Assembly: GCA_043228905.1 (NCBI GenBank)
Contig: JBHGNT010000024.1
Coordinates: 124,001 to 188,000, forward strand
Origin: Azolla caroliniana
Taxonomy: Eukaryota > Polypodiophyta
Reading direction: 5' to 3'
DNA length: 64,000 bases
Shown: piece after piece, positions 51,897 through 63,822 of the stretch
Position numbering within the stretch: the first letter of the stretch is position 1
How the letters are laid out: every line of letters starts with the position of its first letter
Notes under the pieces: model-generated
Seen by the model: the letters and a program-made list of their open reading frames with translations, nothing else
Database searches by the model: none
Told to the model about the DNA's origin: nothing
Program-made: the position numbers and the translations under genes

Positions 51897-54744
51897 AAAA
51901 TGTTCATACCTGGCTCGTGTGATATCGGATTTTTGTGTTCAAACATGCGAATCGAAGCTTGCAACGCTAGCTATGATATGGAATTAAAAAATCAAGATTT
52001 TGAAACTCAGGTCGAGAGACATGACGAAAATAGCAAACTTGAGGAGGGAGTTGAGAAGAGCCCTTGAGTAAATTAAAATGTTCATACCTAGCTCGTGTGA
52101 TATCGAATTTTTGTGTTCAAACATGCGAATCGAAGCTAACAACGCTAGCTATGATATGGAATTAAAAAATCAAGAATTTGAAACTCAGGTCGAGAGATGT
52201 GACGAAATTACCAAATTTGAGGAGTGATTTCAGAGGAGCCCTTGAGTAAATTAAAATGTTCATATCGGGCTCGTGTGATATCGGATTTTTGTGTTCAAAC
52301 ATGCAAATCGAAGCTAACAACGCTACCTATGATATGGAATTAAAAAATCAAGATTTTGAAACTCAGGTCGAGAGACATGACGAAAATAGCAAACTTGAGG
52401 AGGGAGTTGAGAGGAGCCCTTGAGTAAATTAAAATGTTCATACCTGGCTCGTCTGGTATCGGATTTTTGTGTTCAAACATGCGAATCGAAGCTCGCGACG
52501 CTACCTATGATATGGAATTAAGAAATCAAGATTTTGAAAGTCAGGTCGAGAGATGTGACGAAATTACCAAATTTGAGGAGTGATTTGAGAGGAGCCCTTG
52601 AATAAATTAAAATGTTCATATCGGGCTCGTGTGATATCGGATTTTTGTGTTCAAACATGCAAATCGAAGCTAACAACGCTACCTATGATATGGAATTAAA
52701 AAATCAAGATTTTAAAACTCAGGTCGAGAGACATGACGAAAATAGCAAACTTGAGGAGGGAGTTGAGAGGAGCCCTTGAGTAAATTAAAATGTTCATACC
52801 TGGCTCGTGTGATATCGGATTTTTGTGTTCAAACATGCAAATCGAAGCTAGCAACGCTAGCTATGATATGGAATTAAAAAATCAAGAATTTGAAACTCAG
52901 GTCGAGAGACATGACGAAAATAGCAAACGTGAGGAGGGAGTTGAGAGGAGCCCTTGAGTAAATTAAAATGTTCATACCTGACTCGTGTGATATCGGATTT
53001 ATTTGTTCAAATATGCGAATCGAAGCTAACAACGCTAGCTATGATATGGAATTAAAAAATCAAGATTTTGAAACTCAGGTCGAGAGACATGACGAAAATA
53101 GCAAACTTGAGGAGGGAGTTGAGAAGAGCCCTTGAGTAAATTAAAATGTTCATACCTGGCTCGTGTGATATCGAATTTTTGTGTTCAAACATGCGAATCG
53201 AAGCTAACAACGCTACCTATGATATGGAATTAAAAAATCAAGATTTTAAAACTCAGGTCGAGAGACATGACGTAAATAGCAAACTTGAGGAGGGAGTTGA
53301 GAGGAGCCCTTGAGTAAATTAAAATGTTCATATCGGGCTCGTGTGATATCGGATTTTTGTGTTCAAACATGCAAATCGAAGCTAACAATGCTAGCTATGA
53401 TATGGAATTAAAAAATCAAGAATTTGAAACTCAGGTCGAGAGATGTGACGAAATTACCAAATTTGAGAAATGATTTGAGAGGAGCCCTTGAGTAAATTAA
53501 AATGTTCATATCGGGCTCGTGTGATATCGGATTTTTGTGTTCAAACATGCAAATCGAAGCTAACAATGCTACCTATGATATGGAATTAAAAAATCAAGAA
53601 TTTGAAACTCAGGTCGAGAGATGTGACGAAATTACCAAATTTGAAGAGTGAATTGAGAAGAGCTAGTAGGTAAATTAAAATGTTCATATCGGGCTCGTGT
53701 GATATCGGATTATTGTGTTCAAACATGCAAATCGAAGCTAACAACGCTACCTATGATATGGAATTAAAAAATCAAGATTTTAAAACTCAGGTCGAGAGAC
53801 ATGACGTAAATAGCAAACTTGAGGAGGGAGTTGAGAGGAGCCCTTGAGTAAATTAAAATGTTCATATCGGGCTCTTGTGATATTGGATTTTTGTGTTCAA
53901 ACATGCAAATCGAAGCTAGCAACGCTAGCTATGATATGGAATTAAAAAATCAAGAATTTGAAACTCAGGTCGAGAGATGTGACGAAATTACCAAATTTGA
54001 AGAGTGAATTGAGAAGAGCTAGTAGGTAAATTAAAATGTTCATATCGGGCTCGTGTGATATCGGATTATTGTGTTCAAACATGCAAATCGAAGCTAACAA
54101 CGCTACCTATGATATGGAATTAAAAAATCAAGATTTTGAAACTCAGGTCGAGAGACATGACGAAAATAGCAAACTTGAGGAGGGAGTTGAGAGGAGCCCT
54201 TGAGTAAATTAAAATGTTCATACCTGGCTCTTGTGATATTGGATTTTTGTGTTCAAACATGCAAATCGAAGCTAGCAACGCTAGCTATGATATGGAATTA
54301 AAAAATCAAGATTTTGAAACTCAGGTCGAGAGACATGACGAAAATAGCAAACTTGAGGAGGGAGTTGAGAGGAGCCCTTGAGTAAATTAAAATGTTCATA
54401 CCTGGCTCGTGTGATATCGGATTTTTGTGTTCAAACATGCGAATCGAAGCTGGCGACGCTACCTATGATATGGAACTAAAAAATCAAGATTTTGAACCTC
54501 AGGTCGAGAGACATGACGAAAATAGCAAACTTGAGGAGGGAGTTGAGAGGAGCCCTTGAGTAAATTAAAATGTTCATACCTGGCTCGTGTGATATCGGAT
54601 TTTTGTGTTCAAACATGCGAATCGAAGCTGGCGACGCTACCTATGATATGGAACTAAAAAATCAAGATTTTGAACCTCAGGTCGAGAGACATGACGAAAA
54701 TAGCAAACTTGAGGAGGGAGTTGAGAGGAGCCCTTGAGTAAATT
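51897..54744 (+). repeat. 16-monomer higher-order repeat, copy 1
   Basis: Order w x y z p q r s t u v' u' v f a a, 2848 bp. Tags: w GAAGCTTGCAACG; x CCTAGCTCG with ATCGAATTT; y TATCGGG with AACAACGCTACC; z CTCGTCTGG and GCTCGCGACG; q AAACGTGAGG; r CCTGACTCG with GGATTTATTTG; s GACGTAAATAGC; t GAGAAATGATTTG; u GAAGAGTGAATTG; v GGATTATTGTG; f GATATTGG; a GGAACTAAAAAATC. v' and u' are hybrids. The a unit is doubled (54389, 54567). Confidence 0.93.
53677..54032 (+). repeat. Hybrid monomer pair v' u'
   Basis: The unit at 53677 starts as subtype v (GGATTATTGTG) but ends as s (TTTTAAAACTCAGG, GACGTAAATAGC). The unit at 53855 starts TATCGGG, then carries f tags (CTCTTGTGATATTGG, GCTAGCAACGCTAGC), and ends as u (GATGTGACG, GAAGAGTGAATTG). 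The pair is repeated at 56525-56880 and absent from the third copy. It looks like an inserted product of exchange inside monomers. Confidence 0.85.
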
Positions 54745-57414
54745 AAAATGTTCATACCTGGCTCGTGTGATATCGGATTTTTGTGTTCAAACATGCGAAT
54801 CGAAGCTTGCAACGCTAGCTATGATATGGAATTAAAAAATCAAGATTTTGAAACTCAGGTCGAGAGACATGACGAAAATAGCAAACTTGAGGAGGGAGTT
54901 GAGAAGAGCCCTTGAGTAAATTAAAATGTTCATACCTAGCTCGTGTGATATCGAATTTTTGTGTTCAAACATGCGAATCGAAGCTAACAACGCTAGCTAT
55001 GATATGGAATTAAAAAATCAAGAATTTGAAACTCAGGTCGAGAGATGTGACGAAATTACCAAATTTGAGGAGTGATTTCAGAGGAGCCCTTGAGTAAATT
55101 AAAATGTTCATATCGGGCTCGTGTGATATCGGATTTTTGTGTTCAAACATGCAAATCGAAGCTAACAACGCTACCTATGATATGGAATTAAAAAATCAAG
55201 ATTTTGAAACTCAGGTCGAGAGACATGACGAAAATAGCAAACTTGAGGAGGGAGTTGAGAGGAGCCCTTGAGTAAATTAAAATGTTCATACCTGGCTCGT
55301 CTGGTATCGGATTTTTGTGTTCAAACATGCGAATCGAAGCTCGCGACGCTACCTATGATATGGAATTAAGAAATCAAGATTTTGAAAGTCAGGTCGAGAG
55401 ATGTGACGAAATTACCAAATTTGAGGAGTGATTTGAGAGGAGCCCTTGAATAAATTAAAATGTTCATATCGGGCTCGTGTGATATCGGATTTTTGTGTTC
55501 AAACATGCAAATCGAAGCTAACAACGCTACCTATGATATGGAATTAAAAAATCAAGATTTTAAAACTCAGGTCGAGAGACATGACGAAAATAGCAAACTT
55601 GAGGAGGGAGTTGAGAGGAGCCCTTGAGTAAATTAAAATGTTCATACCTGGCTCGTGTGATATCGGATTTTTGTGTTCAAACATGCAAATCGAAGCTAGC
55701 AACGCTAGCTATGATATGGAATTAAAAAATCAAGAATTTGAAACTCAGGTCGAGAGACATGACGAAAATAGCAAACGTGAGGAGGGAGTTGAGAGGAGCC
55801 CTTGAGTAAATTAAAATGTTCATACCTGACTCGTGTGATATCGGATTTATTTGTTCAAATATGCGAATCGAAGCTAACAACGCTAGCTATGATATGGAAT
55901 TAAAAAATCAAGATTTTGAAACTCAGGTCGAGAGACATGACGAAAATAGCAAACTTGAGGAGGGAGTTGAGAAGAGCCCTTGAGTAAATTAAAATGTTCA
56001 TACCTGGCTCGTGTGATATCGAATTTTTGTGTTCAAACATGCGAATCGAAGCTAACAACGCTACCTATGATATGGAATTAAAAAATCAAGATTTTAAAAC
56101 TCAGGTCGAGAGACATGACGTAAATAGCAAACTTGAGGAGGGAGTTGAGAGGAGCCCTTGAGTAAATTAAAATGTTCATATCGGGCTCGTGTGATATCGG
56201 ATTTTTGTGTTCAAACATGCAAATCGAAGCTAACAATGCTAGCTATGATATGGAATTAAAAAATCAAGAATTTGAAACTCAGGTCGAGAGATGTGACGAA
56301 ATTACCAAATTTGAGAAATGATTTGAGAGGAGCCCTTGAGTAAATTAAAATGTTCATATCGGGCTCGTGTGATATCGGATTTTTGTGTTCAAACATGCAA
56401 ATCGAAGCTAACAATGCTACCTATGATATGGAATTAAAAAATCAAGAATTTGAAACTCAGGTCGAGAGATGTGACGAAATTACCAAATTTGAAGAGTGAA
56501 TTGAGAAGAGCTAGTAGGTAAATTAAAATGTTCATATCGGGCTCGTGTGATATCGGATTATTGTGTTCAAACATGCAAATCGAAGCTAACAACGCTACCT
56601 ATGATATGGAATTAAAAAATCAAGATTTTAAAACTCAGGTCGAGAGACATGACGTAAATAGCAAACTTGAGGAGGGAGTTGAGAGGAGCCCTTGAGTAAA
56701 TTAAAATGTTCATATCGGGCTCTTGTGATATTGGATTTTTGTGTTCAAACATGCAAATCGAAGCTAGCAACGCTAGCTATGATATGGAATTAAAAAATCA
56801 AGAATTTGAAACTCAGGTCGAGAGATGTGACGAAATTACCAAATTTGAAGAGTGAATTGAGAAGAGCTAGTAGGTAAATTAAAATGTTCATATCGGGCTC
56901 GTGTGATATCGGATTATTGTGTTCAAACATGCAAATCGAAGCTAACAACGCTACCTATGATATGGAATTAAAAAATCAAGATTTTGAAACTCAGGTCGAG
57001 AGACATGACGAAAATAGCAAACTTGAGGAGGGAGTTGAGAGGAGCCCTTGAGTAAATTAAAATGTTCATACCTGGCTCTTGTGATATTGGATTTTTGTGT
57101 TCAAACATGCAAATCGAAGCTAGCAACGCTAGCTATGATATGGAATTAAAAAATCAAGATTTTGAAACTCAGGTCGAGAGACATGACGAAAATAGCAAAC
57201 TTGAGGAGGGAGTTGAGAGGAGCCCTTGAGTAAATTAAAATGTTCATACCTGGCTCGTGTGATATCGGATTTTTGTGTTCAAACATGCGAATCGAAGCTG
57301 GCGACGCTACCTATGATATGGAACTAAAAAATCAAGATTTTGAACCTCAGGTCGAGAGACATGACGAAAATAGCAAACTTGAGGAGGGAGTTGAGAGGAG
57401 CCCTTGAGTAAATT
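54745..57414 (+). repeat. 15-monomer higher-order repeat, copy 2
   Basis: Same order as copy 1 but with one a unit: w x y z p q r s t u v' u' v f a, 2670 bp. The change GAATAAATT in place of GAGTAAATT before p (near 55449) is shared by all three copies of this family, which supports a common recent origin. Confidence 0.93.
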
Positions 57415-59728
57415 AAAATGTTCATACCTGGCTCGTGTGATATCGGATTTTTGTGTTCAAACATGCGAATCGAAGCTTGCAACGCTAGCTATGATATGGA
57501 ATTAAAAAATCAAGATTTTGAAACTCAGGTCGAGAGACATGACGAAAATAGCAAACTTGAGGAGGGAGTTGAGAAGAGCCCTTGAGTAAATTAAAATGTT
57601 CATACCTAGCTCGTGTGATATCGAATTTTTGTGTTCAAACATGCGAATCGAAGCTAACAACGCTAGCTATGATATGGAATTAAAAAATCAAGAATTTGAA
57701 ACTCAGGTCGAGAGATGTGACGAAATTACCAAATTTGAGGAGTGATTTCAGAGGAGCCCTTGAGTAAATTAAAATGTTCATATCGGGCTCGTGTGATATC
57801 GGATTTTTGTGTTCAAACATGCAAATCGAAGCTAACAACGCTACCTATGATATGGAATTAAAAAATCAAGATTTTGAAACTCAGGTCGAGAGACATGACG
57901 AAAATAGCAAACTTGAGGAGGGAGTTGAGAGGAGCCCTTGAGTAAATTAAAATGTTCATACCTGGCTCGTCTGGTATCGGATTTTTGTGTTCAAACATGC
58001 GAATCGAAGCTCGCGACGCTACCTATGATATGGAATTAAGAAATCAAGATTTTGAAAGTCAGGTCGAGAGATGTGACGAAATTACCAAATTTGAGGAGTG
58101 ATTTGAGAGGAGCCCTTGAATAAATTAAAATGTTCATATCGGGCTCGTGTGATATCGGATTTTTGTGTTCAAACATGCAAATCGAAGCTAACAACGCTAC
58201 CTATGATATGGAATTAAAAAATCAAGATTTTAAAACTCAGGTCGAGAGACATGACGAAAATAGCAAACTTGAGGAGGGAGTTGAGAGGAGCCCTTGAGTA
58301 AATTAAAATGTTCATACCTGGCTCGTGTGATATCGGATTTTTGTGTTCAAACATGCAAATCGAAGCTAGCAACGCTAGCTATGATATGGAATTAAAAAAT
58401 CAAGAATTTGAAACTCAGGTCGAGAGACATGACGAAAATAGCAAACGTGAGGAGGGAGTTGAGAGGAGCCCTTGAGTAAATTAAAATGTTCATACCTGAC
58501 TCGTGTGATATCGGATTTATTTGTTCAAATATGCGAATCGAAGCTAACAACGCTAGCTATGATATGGAATTAAAAAATCAAGATTTTGAAACTCAGGTCG
58601 AGAGACATGACGAAAATAGCAAACTTGAGGAGGGAGTTGAGAAGAGCCCTTGAGTAAATTAAAATGTTCATACCTGGCTCGTGTGATATCGAATTTTTGT
58701 GTTCAAACATGCGAATCGAAGCTAACAACGCTACCTATGATATGGAATTAAAAAATCAAGATTTTAAAACTCAGGTCGAGAGACATGACGTAAATAGCAA
58801 ACTTGAGGAGGGAGTTGAGAGGAGCCCTTGAGTAAATTAAAATGTTCATATCGGGCTCGTGTGATATCGGATTTTTGTGTTCAAACATGCAAATCGAAGC
58901 TAACAATGCTAGCTATGATATGGAATTAAAAAATCAAGAATTTGAAACTCAGGTCGAGAGATGTGACGAAATTACCAAATTTGAGAAATGATTTGAGAGG
59001 AGCCCTTGAGTAAATTAAAATGTTCATATCGGGCTCGTGTGATATCGGATTTTTGTGTTCAAACATGCAAATCGAAGCTAACAATGCTACCTATGATATG
59101 GAATTAAAAAATCAAGAATTTGAAACTCAGGTCGAGAGATGTGACGAAATTACCAAATTTGAAGAGTGAATTGAGAAGAGCTAGTAGGTAAATTAAAATG
59201 TTCATATCGGGCTCGTGTGATATCGGATTATTGTGTTCAAACATGCAAATCGAAGCTAACAACGCTACCTATGATATGGAATTAAAAAATCAAGATTTTG
59301 AAACTCAGGTCGAGAGACATGACGAAAATAGCAAACTTGAGGAGGGAGTTGAGAGGAGCCCTTGAGTAAATTAAAATGTTCATACCTGGCTCTTGTGATA
59401 TTGGATTTTTGTGTTCAAACATGCAAATCGAAGCTAGCAACGCTAGCTATGATATGGAATTAAAAAATCAAGATTTTGAAACTCAGGTCGAGAGACATGA
59501 CGAAAATAGCAAACTTGAGGAGGGAGTTGAGAGGAGCCCTTGAGTAAATTAAAATGTTCATACCTGGCTCGTGTGATATCGGATTTTTGTGTTCAAACAT
59601 GCGAATCGAAGCTGGCGACGCTACCTATGATATGGAACTAAAAAATCAAGATTTTGAACCTCAGGTCGAGAGACATGACGAAAATAGCAAACTTGAGGAG
59701 GGAGTTGAGAGGAGCCCTTGAGTAAATT
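57415..59728 (+). repeat. 13-monomer higher-order repeat, copy 3
   Basis: Order w x y z p q r s t u v f a, 2314 bp. It lacks the v' u' pair and the extra a. After the a unit at 59551 the array passes to b (59729) and c (59907), the same order as at 32139-32672, so the family joins the 11-monomer family without unique DNA. Confidence 0.93.
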
Positions 59729-60110
59729 AAAATGTTCATACCTGGCTCGTGTGATATCGGATTTTTGTGTTCAAACATGCGAATCGAAGCTGGCGACGCT
59801 ACCAATGATATGGAATTAAAAAATCAAGATTTTGAAACTCAGGTCGAGAGACATAACGAAAATAGCAAACTTGAGGAGGGAGTTGAGAGGAGCCCTTGAG
59901 TAAATTAAAATGTTCATACCTGGCTCTTGTGATATCGGATTTTTGTGTTCAAACATGCAAATCGAAGCTAACAAGGCTACCTATGCTATGGAATTAAAAA
60001 ATCAAGATTTTGAAACTCAGGTCGAGAGACATGACGAAAATAGCAAACTTGAGGAGGGAGTTGAGAGGAGCCCTTGAGTTAATTAAAATGTTCATACCTG
60101 GCTCGTGTGG
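59729..60110 (+). repeat. Junction of the 13-16-monomer family with the 11-monomer family
   Basis: Two monomers, b (59729, ACCAATGATATGG with CATAACG) and c (59907, AAGGCTACCTATGCTATGG), followed by the first 26 bases of d. These match 32317-32698 and also the c/d part at 36233 (offset 23,674 bp). After this the sequence follows 37327 onward, giving the shortened order c d e g a h. No gene is present. Confidence 0.85.
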
Positions 60111-63100
60111 TATCGGATTTTTGTGTTCAAACATGCGAATCGAAGCTAACAATGCTAGCTATGATATGGAATTAAAAAATCAAGATTTTAAAACTCAAGT
60201 CCAGAGACATGACGAAATTACCTAATTTGAGGAGTGAGTTGAGAAGAGCTAGTAGGTAAATTTAAATGTTCATACCTGGCTCGTGTCATATCGGATTTAT
60301 TTGTTCAAATATGCGAATCGAAGCTAACAACGCTAGCTATGATATGGAATTAAAAAATCAAGATTTTGAAACTCAGGTCGAGAGACATGACGAAAATAGC
60401 AAACTTGAGGAGGGAGTTGAGAAGAGCCCTTGAGTAAATTAAAATGTTCATACCTGGCTCGTGTGATATCGAATTTTTGTGTTCAAACATGCGAATCGAA
60501 GCTAACAACGCTACCTATGATATGGAATTAAAAAATCAAGATTTTAAAACTCAGGTCGAGAGACATGACGAAAATAGCAAACTTGAGGAGGGAGTTGAGA
60601 GGAGCCCTTGAGTAAATTAAAATGTTCATACCTGGCTCGTGTGATATCGGATTTTTGTGTTCAAACATGCGAATCGAAGCTGGCGACGCTACCTATGATA
60701 TGGAACTAAAAAATCAAGATTTTGAACCTCAGGTCGAGAGACATGACGAAAATAGCAAACTTGAGGAGGGAGTTGAGAGGAGCCCTTGAGTAAATTAAAA
60801 TGTTCATACCTGGCTCGTGTGATATCGGATGTTTGTGTTGAAACATGCGAATCGAAGCTAGCAACGCTACCAATGATATGGAATTAAAAAATCAAGATTT
60901 TGAAACTCAGGTCGAGAGACATGACGAAAGTAGCAAACTTGAGGAGGGAGTTGAGAAGAGCCCTTGAGTAAATTAAAATTTTCATACCTGGCTCGTGTGA
61001 TATCGAATTTTTGTGTTCAAACATGCGAATCGAAGCTAACAACGCTACCTATGATATGGAATTAAAAAATCAAGATTTTGAAACTCAGGTCGAGAGACAT
61101 GACGAAAATAGCAAACTTGAGGAAGGAGTTGAGAAGAGCTAGTAGGTAAATTAAAATGTTCATACCTGGCTCGTGTGATATCGGATTTTTGTTTTCAAAC
61201 ATGCGAATTGAAGCTAACAACGCTAGCTATGATATGGAATTAAAAAATCAAGAATATGAAACTCAGGTCGAGAGATGTGACGAAATTACCAAATTTGAGA
61301 AGTGATTTGAGAGGAGCCCTTGAGTAAATTAAAATGTTCATATCGGGCTCGTGTGATATCGGATTTTTGTGTTCAAACATGCAAATCGAAGCCAACAATG
61401 CTACCTATGATATGGAATTAAAAAATCAAGAATTTAAAACTCAGGTCGAGAGATGTGACGAAATTACCAAATTTGAAGAGTGAATTGAGAAGAGCTAGTA
61501 GGTAAATTAAAATGTTCATATCGGGCTCGTGTGATATCGGATTATTGTGTTCAAACATGCAAATCGAAGCTGACAACGCTACCTATGATATGGAATTAAA
61601 AAATCAAGAATTTGAAACTCAGGTCGAGAGAAATGACGAAAATAGCAAACTTGAGGAGGGAGTTGAGAGGAGCCCTTGAGTAAATTAAAATGTTCATACC
61701 TGGCTCGTGTGATATCGGATTTTTGTGTTCAAACATGCGAATCGAAGCTGGCGACGCTACCTATGATATGGAATTAAAAAATCAAGATTTCGAAACTCAG
61801 GTCGAGAGACATGACGAAAATAGCAAACTTGAGGAGGGAGTTGAGAGGAGCCCTTGAGTTAATTAAAATGTTCATACCTGGTTCGTGTGGTATCGGATTT
61901 TTGTGTTCAAACATGCGAATCGAAGCTAACAATGCTAGCTATGATATGGAATTAAACAATCAAGATTTTAAAACTCAAGTCCAGAGACATGACGAAATTA
62001 CCTAATTTGAGGAGTGAGTTGAGAAGAGCTAGTAGGTAAATTTAAATGTTCATACCTGGCTCGTGTCATATCGGATTTATGTGTTGAAATATGCGAATCG
62101 AAGCTAACAACGCTACCTATGATATGGAATTAAAAAATCAAGATTTTGAAACTCAGGTCGAGAGACATGACGAAAATAGCAAACTTGAGGAGGGAGTTGA
62201 GAAGAGCCCTTGAGTAAATTAAAATTTTCATACCTGGCTCGTGTGATATCGAATTTTTGTGTTCAAACATGCGAATCGAAGCTAACAAGGCTACCTATGA
62301 TATGGAATTAAAAAATCAAGATTTTAAAACTCAGGTCGAGAGACATGACGAAAATAGCAAACTTGAGGAGGGAGTTGAGAGGAGCCCTTGAGTAAATTAA
62401 AATCTTCATACCTGGCTCGTGTGATATCGGATTTTTGTGTTCAAACATGCAAACCGAAGCTAGCAATGCTAGCTATGATATGAAATTAAAAAATCAAGAT
62501 TTTAAAACTCAAGTCCAGAGACATGACGAAATTACCTAATTTGAGGAGTGAGTTGAGAAGAGCTAGTAGGTAAATTTAAATGTTCATACCTGGCTCGTGT
62601 CATATCGGATTTTTGTGTTCAAACATGCGAATCGAAGCTAACAACGCTAGCTATGATATAGAATTAAAAAATCAATATTTTGAAATTCAGGTCGAGAGAC
62701 ATGACGAAAATACCAAACTTGAGGAGGGAGTTGAGAGGAGCCCTTGAGTAAATTAAAATGTTCATACCTGGCTCGTGTGATATCGGATTTTTGTGTTCAA
62801 ACATGCAAATCGAAGCTAACAACGCTACCTATGATATGGAATTAAAAAATCAAGATTTTATAACTCAAGTCCAGAGACATGACGAAATTACCAAATTTGA
62901 GGAGTGAGTTGAAAAGAGGTAGTAGGTAAATTAAAATGTTCATACCTGGCTCGTGTCATATCGGATTTATGTGTTCAAATATGCGAATCGAAGCTAACAC
63001 CGCTAGCTATGAGATGGAATTAAAAAATCAAGATTTTGAAACTCCGGTCGACAGACATGATGAAAATAGCAAACTTGAGGAGGGAGTGGAGAAGAGCCCT

Positions 63101-63300
63101 TGAGTAAATTAAAATGTTCATACCTTGCTCGTATGATATCGAATTTTTGTGTTCAAACATGCGAATCGAAGCTAACAACCCTACCTATGATATGGAATTA
63201 AAAAATCAAGATTTTGAAACTCAGGTCGAGAGACATGACGAAAATAGCAAACTTGAGGAGGGAGTTGAGAGGAGCCCTTGAGTAAATTAAAATGTTCATA
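60111..63300 (+). repeat. 3.2-kb duplication of 37327-40516
   Basis: Constant offset of 22,784 bp (128 monomers). It reproduces the private variants of that region: AAAATTTTCATACC, TTGTTTTCAAAC, GAATATGAAAC, GAAGCCAAC, AGAAATGACG, AATTAAACAATC, CTCCGGTCGACAG, TACCTTGCTCG, AACAACCCTACC. Differences include GGTTCGTGTGG near 61881, AATCTTCATACC near 62401, GTGTTGAAA near 60838 and 62084, and GCTCGTATG near 63128. It looks older than the 8.6-kb pair. Confidence 0.92.
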
Positions 63301-63822
63301 TCGGGCTCGTGTGATATCGGATTTTTGTGTTCAAACATGCAAATCGAAGCTAACAATGCTAGCTATGATATGGAATTAAAAAATCAAGAATTTGAAACTC
63401 AGGTCGAGAGATGTGACGAAATTACCAAATTTGAGAAATGATTTGAGAGGAGCCCTTGAGTAAATTAAAATGTTCATATCGGGCTCGTGTGATATCGGAT
63501 TTTTGTGTTCAAACATGCAAATCGAAGCTAACAATACTAGCTATGATATGGAATTAAAAAATCAAGAATTTGAAACTCAGGTCGAGAGATGTGACGAAAT
63601 TACCAAATTTGAGAAATGATTTGAGAGGAGCCCTTGAGTAAATTAAAATGTTCATATCGGGCTCGTGTGATATCGGATTTTTGTGTTCAAACATGCAAAT
63701 CGAAGCTAACAATGCTACCTATGATATGGAATTAAAAAATCAAGAATTTGAAACTCAGGTCGAGAGATGTGACGAAATTACCAAATTTGAAGAGTGAATT
63801 GAGAAGAGCTAGTAGGTAAATT

